Below are positions 1 to 11,169 of a stretch of 64,000 nucleotides of DNA, one piece after another. The notes beneath the pieces are model-generated. The model worked only from the letters and a program-made list of their open reading frames with translations. It ran no database searches and was not told the DNA's origin. The DNA lies in the NCBI GenBank assembly GCA_922989275.2, contig OV277857.1:43935083-43999082 (forward strand), in the 5' to 3' direction. How positions within the stretch are numbered: position 1 is the first letter of the stretch; every line of letters begins with the position of its first letter. This stretch comes from Gari tellinella (taxonomy: Eukaryota > Mollusca > Bivalvia > Cardiida > Psammobiidae). A program made the translations under genes and the position numbers.

Positions 1-770
1 GTTGTTGTTGACATAGGGTTTTAAGTCACTTTAAGTTTAACAGTATTTCAGTCATATCGCGACTCCAGGAGACAATCACTTAGCGAAATGAAATGGCATT
101 GAAACCGCATTGAAAGAGCAGTTTTTTTAAAACATTTCATGAGCATTGAAAAATAAATGGAAATGCTTCTTCATTTATATACAAACCATTCAAACAGCAT
201 TCGAACAGCATTCAAACAACATTCAGACAGCATTTAAAAAGCTGAATTATGTAAATTAGCCTTTAAATTTTGACCCAAAAAATGGTGTTTAGCGAAATGA
301 AATGGAATTGAAACAGCATTGAAAGAGCAGTTTTTTTTAAAACATTTAATGAGCATTGAAAAATAAATGGAAACTAATTTTCCAGTATGCTTCTTCAGTT
401 ATAAAAACCATTCGAACAGCATTCAAACACCATTTAAAAAGCGGAATTATGTAAATAAGCCTTTAAATTTTGACCCAAAAAATGGTGTTTAAATGGTTTA
501 CTAGCATTTAAATTTGTGGAAAAACTGGTTAATTAAATGTCATTTCAATGGTTTACTAGCATTGAAATTTGGGCCAAAAAATGGTAAATTAAATGTTTCA
601 ATAAATGCTTTTTCAATGGTATTTCAATGGCTCAAACAAGGTGTTCAAATGAGATCCCTTAACCCATTGCTCCATAAAAATGACTCCTCACACTTTATTA
701 TTACACTAGGGAAAGTAGTCCCCATGAAGTCCTGAACATAAAATACCAATGTCATTTAGAATATTTCCAT
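1..770. repeat. Tandem duplication rich in CATTGAAA words
   Basis: Two copies of a roughly 210-base unit lie head to tail (about 79-290 and 291-490). Both begin AGCGAAATGAAATGG and both end in AAAAAATGGTGTTT. Within and after them the words CATTGAAA, CATTCAAA and later TTTCAATGG recur many times. The strand bias of the word flips after about 540, so this may be one arm of a large decayed foldback element. The 73-residue open frame here (514-735) is just this repeated vocabulary. Confidence 0.6.
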
Positions 771-895
771 AAGGTAGCTAAAAGCAGGGTGAAAGTAAAG
801 CAGAAAGCTTTGAAATAAATATTATGCTTTACTTTCAACCTGCATTAAATGGACACTTGCCTTCAAAACACAAGCTATGGAGTGATGGGCTAAGC
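770..895. mobile_element. Degraded TTAA-type palindromic MITE (family M1)
   Basis: The core GTGAAAGTAAAGCAGAA and its inverted partner ATGCTTTACTTTCAACCTGC are present with a longer loop than usual. The tail CTATGGAGTGATGGGCTAA resembles the family end. This is a member of the commonest MITE in the window, described in full at 33129-33380. Confidence 0.6.
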
Positions 896-2790
896 CTCAA
901 ACCCTAGCAATGAATATACTTCACAAGTATACCAGTGAATAGTACACTTGTCCTATACATAGAGTGTAGAATCAGATACAAATAATGCAGACCAAGGAGC
1001 CTTCTGATCAATGTGACCTTCACCAGAACTTTTCTGCAATGCCTTTCTGTGCTTATCTGCATAAAATATTACTCACACATTTTGAAATACTTGATTAAGC
1101 ATTTGAACACCTTCTCATAAACCCTGGAACAAACAGTGATCATTTACCTCATTAATTGTATCAAAAACACACAGATGCAGACTAGTGAATCCACAACAAT
1201 AAAACCATGTGCCAGATTCAAATTCATGGCGGCGGACATCTTGGTTTATAATGGTTCAGACTAAAACACTGACTTCTGGTTATAATGGTTCAGACTAAAA
1301 CACTATCTAAATTAAAAGGTAAATCATTGTTTTTTCAATGGCTTTCAATGGTCTTGTATGCACATTCCCAGGCAAGAAAATGGTTGAGGAGATTAAATGC
1401 TACATCAATGCTGTTTAACTGGTCTGTCCTCACTCAGACCATTTATTCTACCATTTCAAGACCATTTTTATTTCAATGGTGCGCTAAAACCTTTAAATCA
1501 GTTTGTTTAAAGGCTGTTTCAATGGTTTTCTCTTGAAAAATGGTCTTTCAATGCTAAGTCTTGTTGTTGTTTCTGCTGAGGTTTATAGTCCCGCATAAGC
1601 TTCATCAGATGCGTCATCCCATTGTCTCAGGATTGGGACAATGATCAATGCTAAGTCAAGGCTCTTTAAATGGTTTTATACCATTTCATTACGTAAGGGT
1701 TAAGTTGCCAGATGAACACCTCATTTACATTGATCTAAAATCTTGAGGTACTGGTCTAGAAATTTTAACCCTGACCAGAATACCAGAATTACAAATATTC
1801 TGGATTTTAACATTTTCAGTTCTTTGACTGACATACAAATACATCAATTTATGATCTCTATTCTTTACAAAAGTTTATTGTATCTCTTTTAAACTGTTCA
1901 AATATATTGCTCATCAAATGATGTATTTACTCCAATAAAAAATTGATTGTGTTGTCCGCATTCACCTACAGTTTGTTGTGTCTCCAGTGGCACCCTGTGA
2001 ATGAATATGGTGCTCTGCTAAAATGTTGATAAATTGGTGCATTGCAGAAGTAAATCAGAAAGACACTTTGCCATTTCTCCTTTACTTATGTTCTTTATCC
2101 AGCGACCGAAGTAATACAATATGAAACTATGCTTTTTCTAGTAAGAAATATTTCTAGGAAGCCGCTGAACACAAGACTAACTGTTTAGCTTATAAGTAAG
2201 GAGAGAAACTCAATAAGTGTATTCTTTCGTTTCAATCTTTTTCCTAAGTATTGTATAATAACGTTAGCATGTATAATTGTAATCATATGTACTTCTGGAA
2301 ATAACTATGTTTAAACTTATTTATGATGGATGTATCCATCAATCAAATCCCTGAAAGATTACACTTTTTAGCAGTCTTCAACTGTATCATGCAAGACTAT
2401 GGCAGTGGTTCTCATTCTTTTCTGCCAGTTGACCGAGCTGAGCAAAATAATTTTTTGAAATCTGGTAGAGGGCATCAATGGATAATTTGTGAAAAATTAT
2501 TTTCAAGTTGGACCAGTAGTTGCAGATTTTTTTTTTTTTTAAAGGTTTGTAAAGTTTTAACTATACAGTAATATAAGGAAAAATTGCCCACCAACTGGAA
2601 GCAATCTTTCTAAGATTTTTAAAGTTTTTACTCTACAGAAATATAAGGAAAAGTTGCCTCACCCACTGACAAGCTGTGTAGACCTAGATGTTGCACTATG
2701 CAGTGTCTGACCTGTGTTAAGTATTTTTATTATCTATACCTATCGATGCTTTATAGAAATTTTTCAGTTAGATAAATTTCATATCGTCAC
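896..2790. other. No gene seen; right half of TTTCAATG-rich zone to about 1690, then plain AT-rich DNA
   Basis: A 23-base phrase beginning ATAATGGTTCAG is duplicated near 1247 and 1280. TTTCAATG words continue to about 1690. A short palindrome around TCATCCCATTGTCTCAGG lies near 1610-1650. A frame of 82 codons at 2323-2571 ends in a poly-T-derived poly-F run and I do not regard it as coding. No splice-bounded exon with family resemblance was recognised. Confidence 0.5.
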
Positions 2791-2793
2791 TGT

Positions 2794-2828
2794 TGATATC
2801 ATCACTACATGATTGTAGTGATGATATA
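2794..2828. repeat. Short perfect-armed hairpin
   Basis: TATCATCACTACA is followed after a four-base loop (TGAT) by its reverse complement TGTAGTGATGATA. It lies directly upstream of a TGACGTCACGTCA run at about 2838, which resembles a CRE-type palindrome. Confidence 0.7.
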
Positions 2829-2902
2829 ACTTTTTGTGACGTCACGTCATAATTAGTTTTGTGACGTAAACAATCAATTTTGTGTGTTTTTTTTCTGTAA
2901 AA

Positions 2903-3104
2903 ACGTCATTAAAATATGTATAATAAATAGAATAATCAATTCCTTTGAAGAGATATGAAAAATATATCACTCGAATGGGTTGTTTTCTGGTAAAAAAACT
3001 TGTCCTGCAGACTCGTTTTTTAACCAGATAACGACCCATTCTCGTGATATATTTTTTATATCAATCCAAAGAAATTATCCTCTATATATTAATGACAATA
3101 AGTA
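2903..3104. mobile_element. Foldback MITE of about 200 bases
   Basis: The left arm (about 2903-2999) and right arm (about 3015-3104) are inverted copies. For example, GAATGGGTTGTTTTCTGG pairs with CCAGATAACGACCCATTC, and ATATATCAC pairs with GTGATATAT. The loop is about 15 bases. No coding capacity is visible. The flanks were not clear enough to define a target duplication. Confidence 0.7.
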
Positions 3105-3458
3105 TGTAAGACTCAGATTGAAGGCCAATCCCAGATCATGGGCCAATTAGAAAATTGGTTGTCATTTAACTTAGAGCTGTTCTCTTCCAAATCATTGGCC
3201 AATTTCTAACCCACAATATAAAACCTGATGACACTAAGAATAAATGAAGTCATACTTCTGACCATTGTAATTTAAAAGTAAACTGTTCATGTTCATTATA
3301 ACAAATTGTCTTGGAAAGGGATGGGTTGGGGACCAAACTGTCTTTGATTAAAACCAAAATGAGGTCTGGATCAAGATGTACTTATAACAGAAAGTGTACA
3401 ATTGAAGAAGCTCAGTGAAGGATAACAAATACAAAACCATTATTGAACTAGAGCCTGT
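3105..3458. other. No feature recognised
   Basis: AT-rich single-copy-looking DNA. No long palindrome, splice-bounded frame or RNA gene was seen. Confidence 0.4.
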
Positions 3459-4130
3459 TCAAGGTACACGAATGCCCCCCCCCCCCCCCCCCCCCCCCCC
3501 ATTGGCACAGGGATGGGTATCCCGACTATCTTATGAAAACTGTTCAAGTTAGAGAGAGGAAAATGTCATGGAAAACCCATAGAAGTGACATTTTGAGGAA
3601 TTCAAGGGCTATACCTCCAAAGGGCCTATTGCTAATTTGCGCAAACGGTTATTGAACTTGGTTTCCATTTTATGTCAACAAACTTGTTCAGAAAGGCTGG
3701 TGAAGATCAAACATAAATGCCCCCAGCCCGCATCATGCTTTTAATGCGAACGTTATAGCCAAGGTTAATGTTTTTTGTTAAATAGATCAAAGGTCAAGGT
3801 CAAATGGTAAAAACCATTGGTATGGTTTGTAAGGTATTGACACAATAAATATATATACAAAATATGAAAGTTCTAGGCCCACTGGTTAAATGTTACAGAC
3901 ATTTAAAGATTTTACAAAAGTAGGTCAAATGTCAAGGTCACAAGGTCAAAAAAGTTTGTATGGTTGGAAAGGTCTTGACGCAGGGAAGACACCTGCCTAG
4001 TATAAAATGCCCAGGTGCAATAATGCAAAAGTTATTGCCAATGTTAAGGTGTTTAGCACAGCCAGACGGACGTATGGACGAACAGACAGGACAAAAACTA
4101 TATATCGTAGATTCTTGGGGCATAAATATA
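3459..4130 (-). mobile_element. GCATAA-family repeat, single-core copy
   Basis: It opens with a GAGCCTG...ACACGAATGCCCC phrase that runs into a 26-base poly-C tract (about 3475-3500). It closes with CAGACGGACG-type text followed by CGTAGATTCTTGGGGCATAA. The same start and end bracket the much larger copy at 7966-10736, where the core is multiplied. The head hairpin, read on the minus strand, is TTATGCCCC. The core is GGTCAAGGTCA-rich. Small open frames on both strands here are repeat translations. Confidence 0.65.
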
Positions 4131-4965
4131 GGTTTTTATGTGACATTGCCCACTTAGGCTTAAGATCCACACAGAACCGAAACTCACTTGTATGGAAAAT
4201 AGAAGACAAATACGTAATGTATGTTTGTTAATGGGCATTTTATTTGAAATGCCATAAACTTAATATCAACGTTATAGAAAGTAAATATCAAATTTCCATA
4301 TCTGGGCGACACAACAACCGCCGTTTGTTAATGGGCATTTTATTTGAAATGCCATAAAACAACAACCGCCGCCCAGCAGAATAACAACAAATAAGTTAAT
4401 AACATGGTAACAGGAATGTAAAATATGAAAAACATGACATGAAACAAGAAAGAGGAGGAGGATGGGAGGTGGTGGTTGTAACGAAAATAAGCTTAACATC
4501 CTTAGACTTTTGGAGATATGGCAACAATGGCTATGTTGCACTCTGATTGTTTTAAAAACAGAGACCTTGCTTCCCATTGGTCACACCCTCTGCTTTCTCT
4601 CCTCTGACTGGTTTCTTATCTTATTACTACATAACCTTATACTTGACTGGTGACTACCAGAATCATGCAAATGATATTGAACAGCAATAACCGAAATGGT
4701 GACCAATTACACATAAATCCTTTTAAGTTGGCATAAAATTTATATATATGTAAAGCAATTTTGTCTTTGTTACCAACTCAACCCTATTTTATCATCGAAC
4801 TGATTCAGATATGCACATTCAGAAATAAAATTAACAAATGTGCCATTTCCAATGCTTTCTGAAACAAACAAAACCCTAATACAGGAAGTTCAGATTGTAC
4901 AGTCTGTGTTTTATTTCTTCCCAAAACACCAGTATGTCTTCAAAATGTATACAGCATTCCAAGCC
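4131..4965. other. No gene; short direct repeat
   Basis: The phrase TTTGTTAATGGGCATTTTAT and the bases after it (about 35 in all) occur twice (4226-4260 and 4324-4358). Each contains the inverted pair GGCATTTTATTTGAAATGCC. The rest is unremarkable AT-rich sequence. Confidence 0.5.
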
Positions 4966-5195
4966 TTAACCCGTTACCTCATAGCCTGTTTCTAGTTTTG
5001 AAGACAGGTGACCACTTAAAACAGGATGAAAGTAAAGCAGAATGTGCCTTAAGGTTTAAGCTAAAATCTGCTAGGCTATATAAAATACTTGTAATGGTAA
5101 TTGTGCATGATCGAGGGTATAAACTGGAACTATTTTCTTCAGCGGAAGAATAAATTAAATATGCTAAAAGTCGCTTCTATGGGGGAAAGGGTTAA
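4966..5195. mobile_element. TTAA-type MITE (family M1), copy
   Basis: Starts TTAACCCGTTACCTCATAGC and ends GGGGAAAGGGTTAA, so both ends show TTAA with CCC/GGG inward. The middle has GATGAAAGTAAAGCAGAATG but the inverted half of the core is mostly lost. The family consensus segment TGGAACTATTTTCTTCAG is present near 5127. Confidence 0.8.
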
Positions 5196-5522
5196 GAACC
5201 CTGGAACTTTTGATGTCAAGTTCTCTGCTTTCTCCAAGATCATAAGTCCAAAGGAGACCATCACCTATCCATACCAGGAGTAATGCATGACAACGCCTTT
5301 GGAGGAACTATTCAAGAAATCAAGCCTATGCGTTCCGGATTTGACAAGGTATAATTTAATATCCTTTAAGAAATTAACCGATTTTTTTCCGTGTTCAAGC
5401 GAAATAAACGATAGAAAATTATTGGCAAATTTACCATAAATCTCTTGAACGCCGATAAAAATCAGTTCATTTCTTACATTTACAATATATTTGCTGTAAT
5501 TTCTAATATTAAATGAACATCG

Positions 5523-5600
5523 CACAGTTTAGGTATAGAAGTAATTAACTATTTGTTAAACGAATATTCTCAACTATTACACATAGGCAATTTAACAAAA
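5523..5600 (+). mobile_element. Penelope-like reverse transcriptase, piece 1 (decayed)
   Basis: The frame beginning at 5523 reads HSLGIEVINYLLNEYSQLL followed by HIGNLTK. This matches the stretch of Penelope-like reverse transcriptases just before the conserved GTxxGTK block. The bases upstream, to about 5340, look like older coding sequence with several stops. The frame resumes without loss at 7012 (NIIEAIKVILENN), so the two pieces were one gene split by the repeat between them. A short A-run is shared at the junction. Confidence 0.6.
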
Positions 5601-7010
5601 CAAGAGCCCCATGGGGTATATTTCGCTCACCTAAAAAATAGCTGAAAAAATGGCGATAATAATTTAGGTCCAGGACTGACCTAGATATGCAACAGACCAG
5701 AACAATTTGAACCAATTATGTAAAGTATATTTAAAAGTGTCACCATACCGAATATAAAAGCTCTGGCCATATGAAGATGTTTGAAATTTTCTCTATATAA
5801 CTCTATGTAAAACTGTGACCCCAGGGGCGGGGCCAATTTTGACCCCCAGGTGCATAATTTGAACAAACTTGATAGAGGACCTGTAGGCGATGGTATGTGC
5901 CAACTATCTAAGCCCTGGCCCTTGTAGTTTCAGAAAAGATGATTTTTTAAGTTTTCATTGAAAAAAATCTATTTTTAGCTCCTTTGACCTAGTTATGCAA
6001 CCGACCAGAACCATTTGAACAATTTTGGTATAGGACATCTAAAAGTGTCACCATACCAAATATCAAACCTCTGGCCATATTCGTTTCAGAGAAGAAGACG
6101 TTTGAAAATTTCACTATATAACTCTATGTAAAACTGTGACCCCCGGGGCGGGGCTAATTTCGACCCCAGGAGCATAATTTGAACAAATTAGATAGAGGAC
6201 CTGTAGGCGATGGTATATGACAAATATCTAAGCTCTGGCCCTTGTAGTTTCAGACAAGAAGATTTTTTAAGTTTTCAATGAAAAAAATCTATTTTTAGCT
6301 CCTGTGACCTAGTTATGCAACCGACCAGAACCATTTGAACAATTTTCGTATAGGACATCTAGAAGTGTCACCATACCAAATATCAAAGCTCTGGCCATAT
6401 TAGTTTCAGAGAAGAAGACGTTTGAAAATTTCACTATATAACTCTATGTAAAACTGTGACCCCCGGGGCGGGGCCAATTTCGACCCCAGGGGCATAATTT
6501 GAACAAACTAGATAGAGGACCTGTAGGCGATGCTATGTGCCAAATATCTAAGCTCTGGCCCTTGTAGTTTCAGACAAGAAGATTTTTTAAGTTTTCAATG
6601 AAAAAAATCTATTTTTAGCTCCTGTGACCTAGTTATGCAACCGACCAGAACCATTTGAACAATTTTCGTATAGGACATCTAGAAGTGTCACCATGTAGAT
6701 GATGCTATGTGCCAAATATCTAAGCTCTGGCCCTTCCAGTTTTTGACAAGAAGATTTTTTAAGATTTCCTTATTTTTTCACTTTGGTTGCCATGGCAACC
6801 AGAGTTCTGCATTGTTTTTAATTCTTTGAACAAATTTGAAAGAGCTTGACCCAAGAAACATTTCTGTAAAGTTTGGTTGAATTCTGTCAAGCGGTATAGG
6901 AGGAGATGTCATTTGAAGCAATTGTTAACGACGACGGACGACTAACGACGGACGCCGGACACAGGGCCATCCCAATAGCTCACCTTGAGCCTTTGGCTCA
7001 GGTGAGCTAA
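5597..7010 (-). mobile_element. GCTCACC-family tandem-core element inserted in the retroelement
   Basis: Read on the minus strand it begins TTTTTAGCTCACCTGAGCC with the hairpin GAGCCAAAGGCTC, followed by GTCCGTCGT text. It ends in a GGGGCTCTTGTTTT hairpin tail. The core holds about four imperfect tandem units, each containing AACTCTATGTAAAACTGTGA and GGGGCGGGG. No protein is encoded. It interrupts a Penelope-like reverse transcriptase, so it is younger than that element. Confidence 0.75.
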
Positions 7011-7392
7011 AAATATTATAGAAGCAATAAAAGTAATCCTAGAGAACAATATATTTACATTTAATGGAACTTTTTATACTCAAGTGAAAGGAACAGCAAG
7101 GGGTACTAAATTATCTTCTACATATATTACATTTGTTCTGGCTTACCTCAAAGAATCTGACAGCTCAAAATATCGGAAAGAGAATTTGGAGAAGACTGGA
7201 AACAACCTTAAACACTTTGGAAACGTTACCTTGATGATTGCTTTATGTTTTGGTATAATGTCTCTAGAAGCGACTTCGAAAGATTCCACAAAGTTCTATA
7301 TACATGTACATGTATTTTACATCCAGACATACAAATTACCATAGAATGTGATGAAAAATCTCTTCCTTTTCCTTGACATTTTGATAATAACA
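7009..7392 (+). mobile_element. Penelope-like reverse transcriptase, piece 2 with YLDD catalytic motif
   Basis: Three successive blocks match Penelope-like reverse transcriptases. The first is NIFTFNGTF...VKGTARGTKLSSTY (frame from 7012). The second is WKRYLDDCFMFW at 7218-7253, with the catalytic YLDD at 7227-7238. The third is LHPDIQITIECDEKSLPF, followed after a one-base slip in a T/C run by LDIL. There is a frameshift between the first and second blocks (about 7180-7218) and another near 7368. The enzyme would copy element RNA at a primed break; this copy cannot work. The continuing TDIYFKPTD block is found at 11183. Confidence 0.85.
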
Positions 7393-7965
7393 AGAGCCCA
7401 ATGGGCTCTTAGGCGCTCACCAGAGTACACAGTTCCCAGATTTAACTAGACTTAACACTAAAGGCGATTAATAACCCGCTAGTGCCTTGTCACAAGAAGC
7501 AAATGTGTCAGGATAATGTTGATGTGTGTTCTCCAAATGAACTACAGGGTTGAGAAGCCTTTTCTAGCTTTGACCTAATGACCTACTTTTTTATCTGACA
7601 TAACTCATAATCATACATTGCCTAGATTTGATCAAGGTGATAATTCTAAGCAAGTTGTGTGAAATTATGGCTAAAAATAAGGCCCCTACAGTGTTCAAAA
7701 GCTATTTCTATGTTTTGACCGACTGACTTACTTTTTAATCTTATGAAACCCATATTCACAGAGTGCCTAGCTTTTGTCAAGATAACCATTCGAAGCAAGT
7801 TTCAAGAAGACTGGGCTAAAATATGGCAGCTTGAATGGCAAAATGCTTTTTCTGTGATTTGACCTACTGACCTACTTTATGACCCGACATGACCTATATT
7901 CATGTACGAACTATATTTTCTTAAGGTCATGACATTGACAAAATCTCATCAAGATATAACCAAAA
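7387..7965 (-). mobile_element. GCTCACC-family element, tail side, interrupted
   Basis: Starts ACAAGAGCCCAATGGGCTCT and then GCGCTCACC, the tail hairpin of the family in minus orientation. It runs through TGACCTACTTTTT-type tandem units to about 7965, where the GCATAA-family element begins. Related text resumes at about 10737. It lies between pieces 2 and 3 of the Penelope-like gene. Confidence 0.6.
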
Positions 7966-10736
7966 CAAGAGCGTGTCCCAGTTACACGAATGCCCCCGAT
8001 AATCCAGACTATCAAACGTAAAAGTTAGAGAGCTGAAACTGTAGTGGAGCGCCATTTTGAGGACTTCAAGGGCCATTACTCCAAAGGGCCTAGCATAAAT
8101 TGGTGCCGCTGGTTATCCAAATTGGTCTCCATTTTATGTCAACAAACATTTTCAGAAAGTTTGGTGATGATCAGATGAAAAGCAATGTGTTTGTGAAACA
8201 CAAATGCCCCCAGCCATCATCATGTTCTGTAATGTAATGCTTATTTGCAAAAGTAGGTCAAACGTCATGGTCGTAGGGTAAATGAAACATTGGCATGGTT
8301 GGAGAAGTCTTATTACAAGAAACATATAAAGTATGGAAGCTCTAGGCCTACTGGTTCAAATGTTATAGGCGTATAAAGATTTATACAAATAAAGGTCAAA
8401 GGTCAAGGTCACAAGGGCAAAAACGTAGGTATGGTTGGAAAGGTCTTGACACAAGAAATATATAAACAAAATATGAAAGCCCTGGGCCTACTGGTGCAAA
8501 TGTTATAGCCATTTAAAGATTTCAACAAAAGTAGGTCAAATGTCAAGGTCACAAGGTCAAAAAGTTTTGTATGGTTAGAAAGGGAAAACACATGTCAAGT
8601 ATAAAAGGCCAAGGTGCAAAAATGCAAAAGTTATATCCAAGGTTGAGGTTTTTGGTTAAAGTTTGATTTAATAGGTCAAAGATCGAGGTCAAGGTCACAT
8701 GGTCAAAGATGTTGGTATGGTTGGAAAGGTCTTGACACAAGAAATATACATACAAAATATTAAAGCCCTGGGCCAACTGGTGCAAATGTTATAGCCATTT
8801 AAAGATTTTTACAAAAGTAGGTCAAATGTCAAGGTCACAAGGTCAAAAAGTTTTGTATGGTTGGAAAGGTCTTGCCATGAAGAAAACACATGCCAAGTAT
8901 AAAAGGCCCATGTTCAAAAATGCAAAAGTTATAGCCAATGTTAAGGTTTTTGGTTAAATTTGATTAAATAGGTCAAAGGTGAAGGTCAAGGTCACATGGT
9001 CAAAGATATTGGTATGGTATGAAAGGTCTTGACACAAAACATATACATACAAAATATTAAAGCCCTATGCTAACTGGTGCAAATGTTATAGCAATTTAAA
9101 GATTTTTACAAAAGAAGGTCAAATGTCAAGGTCAAGGTCAAAAAGTTTTGTATGGTTGAAAAGGTCTTGCCATGAGGAATACACATGCCAAGTATAAAAT
9201 GCCCAGGTGCAAAAATGCAAAAGTTATAGCCAAGGTTAAGGTTTTTGGTTAAAGTTTGATTAAATAGGTCAAAGGTAAAGGTGAAGGTCGCAAGGTCAAA
9301 GATGTTGGTATGGTTGGAAAGGTCTTTACACAAGAAATATACATACAAAATATGAAAGCCCTGGGCCAACTGGTGCACATGTTATAGCCATTTTAAGATT
9401 TTTACAAAAGTAGGTCAAATGTCAAGGTCAAGGTCACAAGGTCAAACAAAGTTTTAAATGGTTGGCAAGGTCTTGCCATGAGGAATACACATGACAAGTA
9501 TAAAAGGCCGAGGTTCAAAAATGCAAAAGTTATAGCCAAGGTTAAGGTTTTTGGTTAACGTTTGATTAAATAGGTCAATGGTGAAGGTGAAGGTCACATG
9601 GTCAAAGATATTTGTATGGTAGGAAAGGTCTTGACACAAAACATATACATACAAAATATTAAAGCCCTATGCTAACTGGTGCAAATGTTATAGCAATTTA
9701 AAGATTTTTACAAAAGAAGGTAAAATGTCAAGGTCAAGGTCAAAAAGTTTTGTATGGTTGAAAAGGTCTTGCCATGAGGAATACACATGCCAAGTATAAA
9801 ATGCCCAGGTGCAAAAATGCAAAAGTTATAGCCAAGGTTAAGGTTTTTGGTTAAAGTTTGATTAAATAGGTCAAAGGTAAAGGTGAAGGTCGCAAGGTCA
9901 AAGATGTTGGTATGGTTGGAAAGGTCTTGACACAAGAAATATACATACAAAATATGAAAGTCCTGGGCCAACTGGTGCAAATGTTATAGCCATTTTAAGA
10001 TTTTTACAAAAGTAGGTCAAATGTCAAGGTCAAGGTCACAAGGTCAAAAAGTTTTATATGGTTGGCAAGGTCTTGCCATGAGGAATACACATGACAAGTA
10101 TAAAAGGCCGAGGTTCAAAAATGCAAAAGTTATAGCCAAGGTTAAGGTTTTTGGTTAACGTTTGATTAAATAGGTCAATGGTGAAGGTCAAGGTCACATG
10201 GTCAAAGATGTTGGTATGGTTGGAAAGGTCTTGACACAAGAAATATACATACAAAATATGAAAACCTTGGGCCAACTGGTGCAAATGTTATAGCTATTTT
10301 AAGATTTTTACAAACGTAGGTCATTTGTCAAGGTCAAGGTTACAAAGTCAAAAAGTTTTGTATGGTTGGAAAGGTCTTGATACAGGAAATACACATGCCA
10401 AGTATAAAAGGCCTAGGTACAAAAATGCAAGAGTTATAGCCAAGGTTAAGGTGTTTGGCACAGACAGACGGACGGATGGACGGACGGACGTTCTTAGGAG
10501 AGCGTGTTGTGGGGTTAGATGCTATATAAACCCTAACCCTAAAACTAACCCCACAAACGCCTTTTTTAACCCCACAATACTCTCTTTCAACCCCACAATC
10601 ACTAACTGGCCAGGTTAATGACCCAAACTGCCAGGTTAATGACCCCATAATGTGCCTCCTGGATGTACGGACAGACGAACCAACAGACATGACAAAAACT
10701 ATATGCCCCCGAATCGTAGATTCTGGGGGCATAAAA
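7966..10736 (-). mobile_element. GCATAA-family element with expanded 300-bp tandem core
   Basis: Starts ACAAGAGCGTGTCCCAG and TACACGAATGCCCC, and ends CCCCCGAATCGTAGATTCTG then GGGGCATAA. That end forms a hairpin which is the element head on the minus strand. Just inside are a CAGACGGACGGATGG simple run and two or three copies of an AACCCCACAA phrase (10510-10640). The interior from about 8400 to 10450 is a tandem array. Minus-strand open frames of 60-135 codons in it (for example 9106-9378 and 9708-9980) repeat almost identically because the DNA repeats, not because a protein is conserved. Confidence 0.75.
8390..10450. repeat. Tandem array, about 300-bp unit with 600-bp higher-order period
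   Basis: The marker TTTTTGGTTAA recurs near 8648, 8947, 9241, 9547, 9842 and 10148, spacings of about 295-306. Alternate units are more alike than neighbours: frames at 9106-9378 and 9708-9980 are nearly identical at 602 bases apart. The frames starting at 9454 and 10054 are alike at 600 apart. Each unit carries AGGTCAAGGTCACAAGGTCA and TATGGTTGGAAAGGTCTTG. Confidence 0.85.
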
Positions 10737-11030
10737 AACAACTTCAAGAAGGTTTTTTAACTTTACATTCGATATTACCGAACAAGGAAAATGACCACAC
10801 CCTCTGACAGCCATGTTATTTAGAGGATCAAAATTCTTTGAACCACTTTTAAAGTTTATCCATTGAGAAGCATTTTGGTGAAACCAAATTGAAATCGGAC
10901 CAGTGGTTTCGGAGAAAATTTTTGTAGATACTGTGCAGTCGGTAATTGAAGAAGTTTGGTAACTCTGGGGCTATTGGTTTCAGAGAAGAAGTCGCTTGCA
11001 ATTGTTGACGGAAAGACAGAAAAATGGACG
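10737..11030 (-). mobile_element. Remnant of GCTCACC-family core
   Basis: Phrases such as GACCAGTGGTTTCGGAGAA, TTGGTTTCAGAGAAGAAG and GACGGAAAGACAGAAAAATG are typical of the family core near its head. The hairpin head itself is missing and the sequence passes straight into the ribozyme region. Confidence 0.45.
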
Positions 11031-11035
11031 CAATT

Positions 11036-11123
11036 ATAAATATGTATATATACTGATGAGCCGTGTGGCGAAACGCGTTTGAAAATACAAGGAATAATAG
11101 AAGGCGTGTTTAGTCGTATTTAT
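11036..11123 (+). ncRNA. Type I hammerhead ribozyme
   Basis: The conserved core CTGATGAG (11053-11060) is followed by stem II GCC/GGC with loop GTGT, then GAAA (11070-11073). Stem III pairs ACGCG (11073-11077) with CGTGT (11105-11109) across a long loop, including one G-U pair. This leaves GUU with predicted self-cleavage after 11110. Stem I closes on the outside with ATAAATATG (11036-11044) against CGTATTTAT (11115-11123), plus two pairs next to the core. Hammerheads are established components of Penelope-like elements and of small retrozymes, and reverse transcriptase sequence follows within 75 bases. GUU is a weaker cleavage triplet than GUC and stem III is only five pairs, so activity is uncertain. 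Confidence 0.8.
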
Positions 11124-11169
11124 CTTTACAGTTATTTATACATTTGTCGGTCCAGCATTTGCCAGAATA

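Noticed and set aside
7084..7344. The single 86-codon frame as a complete small gene
   Set aside because: The catalytic YLDD block is in another frame, so this frame mixes true reverse transcriptase sequence with out-of-frame sequence after a frameshift.
9106..10284. A series of similar 66-90 codon minus-strand frames (LSNHTNIFDxxTFTFTIDLFNQ type) that look like a repeated protein domain
   Set aside because: They follow the 300-bp DNA array exactly, and their similarity tracks the DNA repeat. Unit lengths are not kept in multiples of three and there are stops at unit joins.
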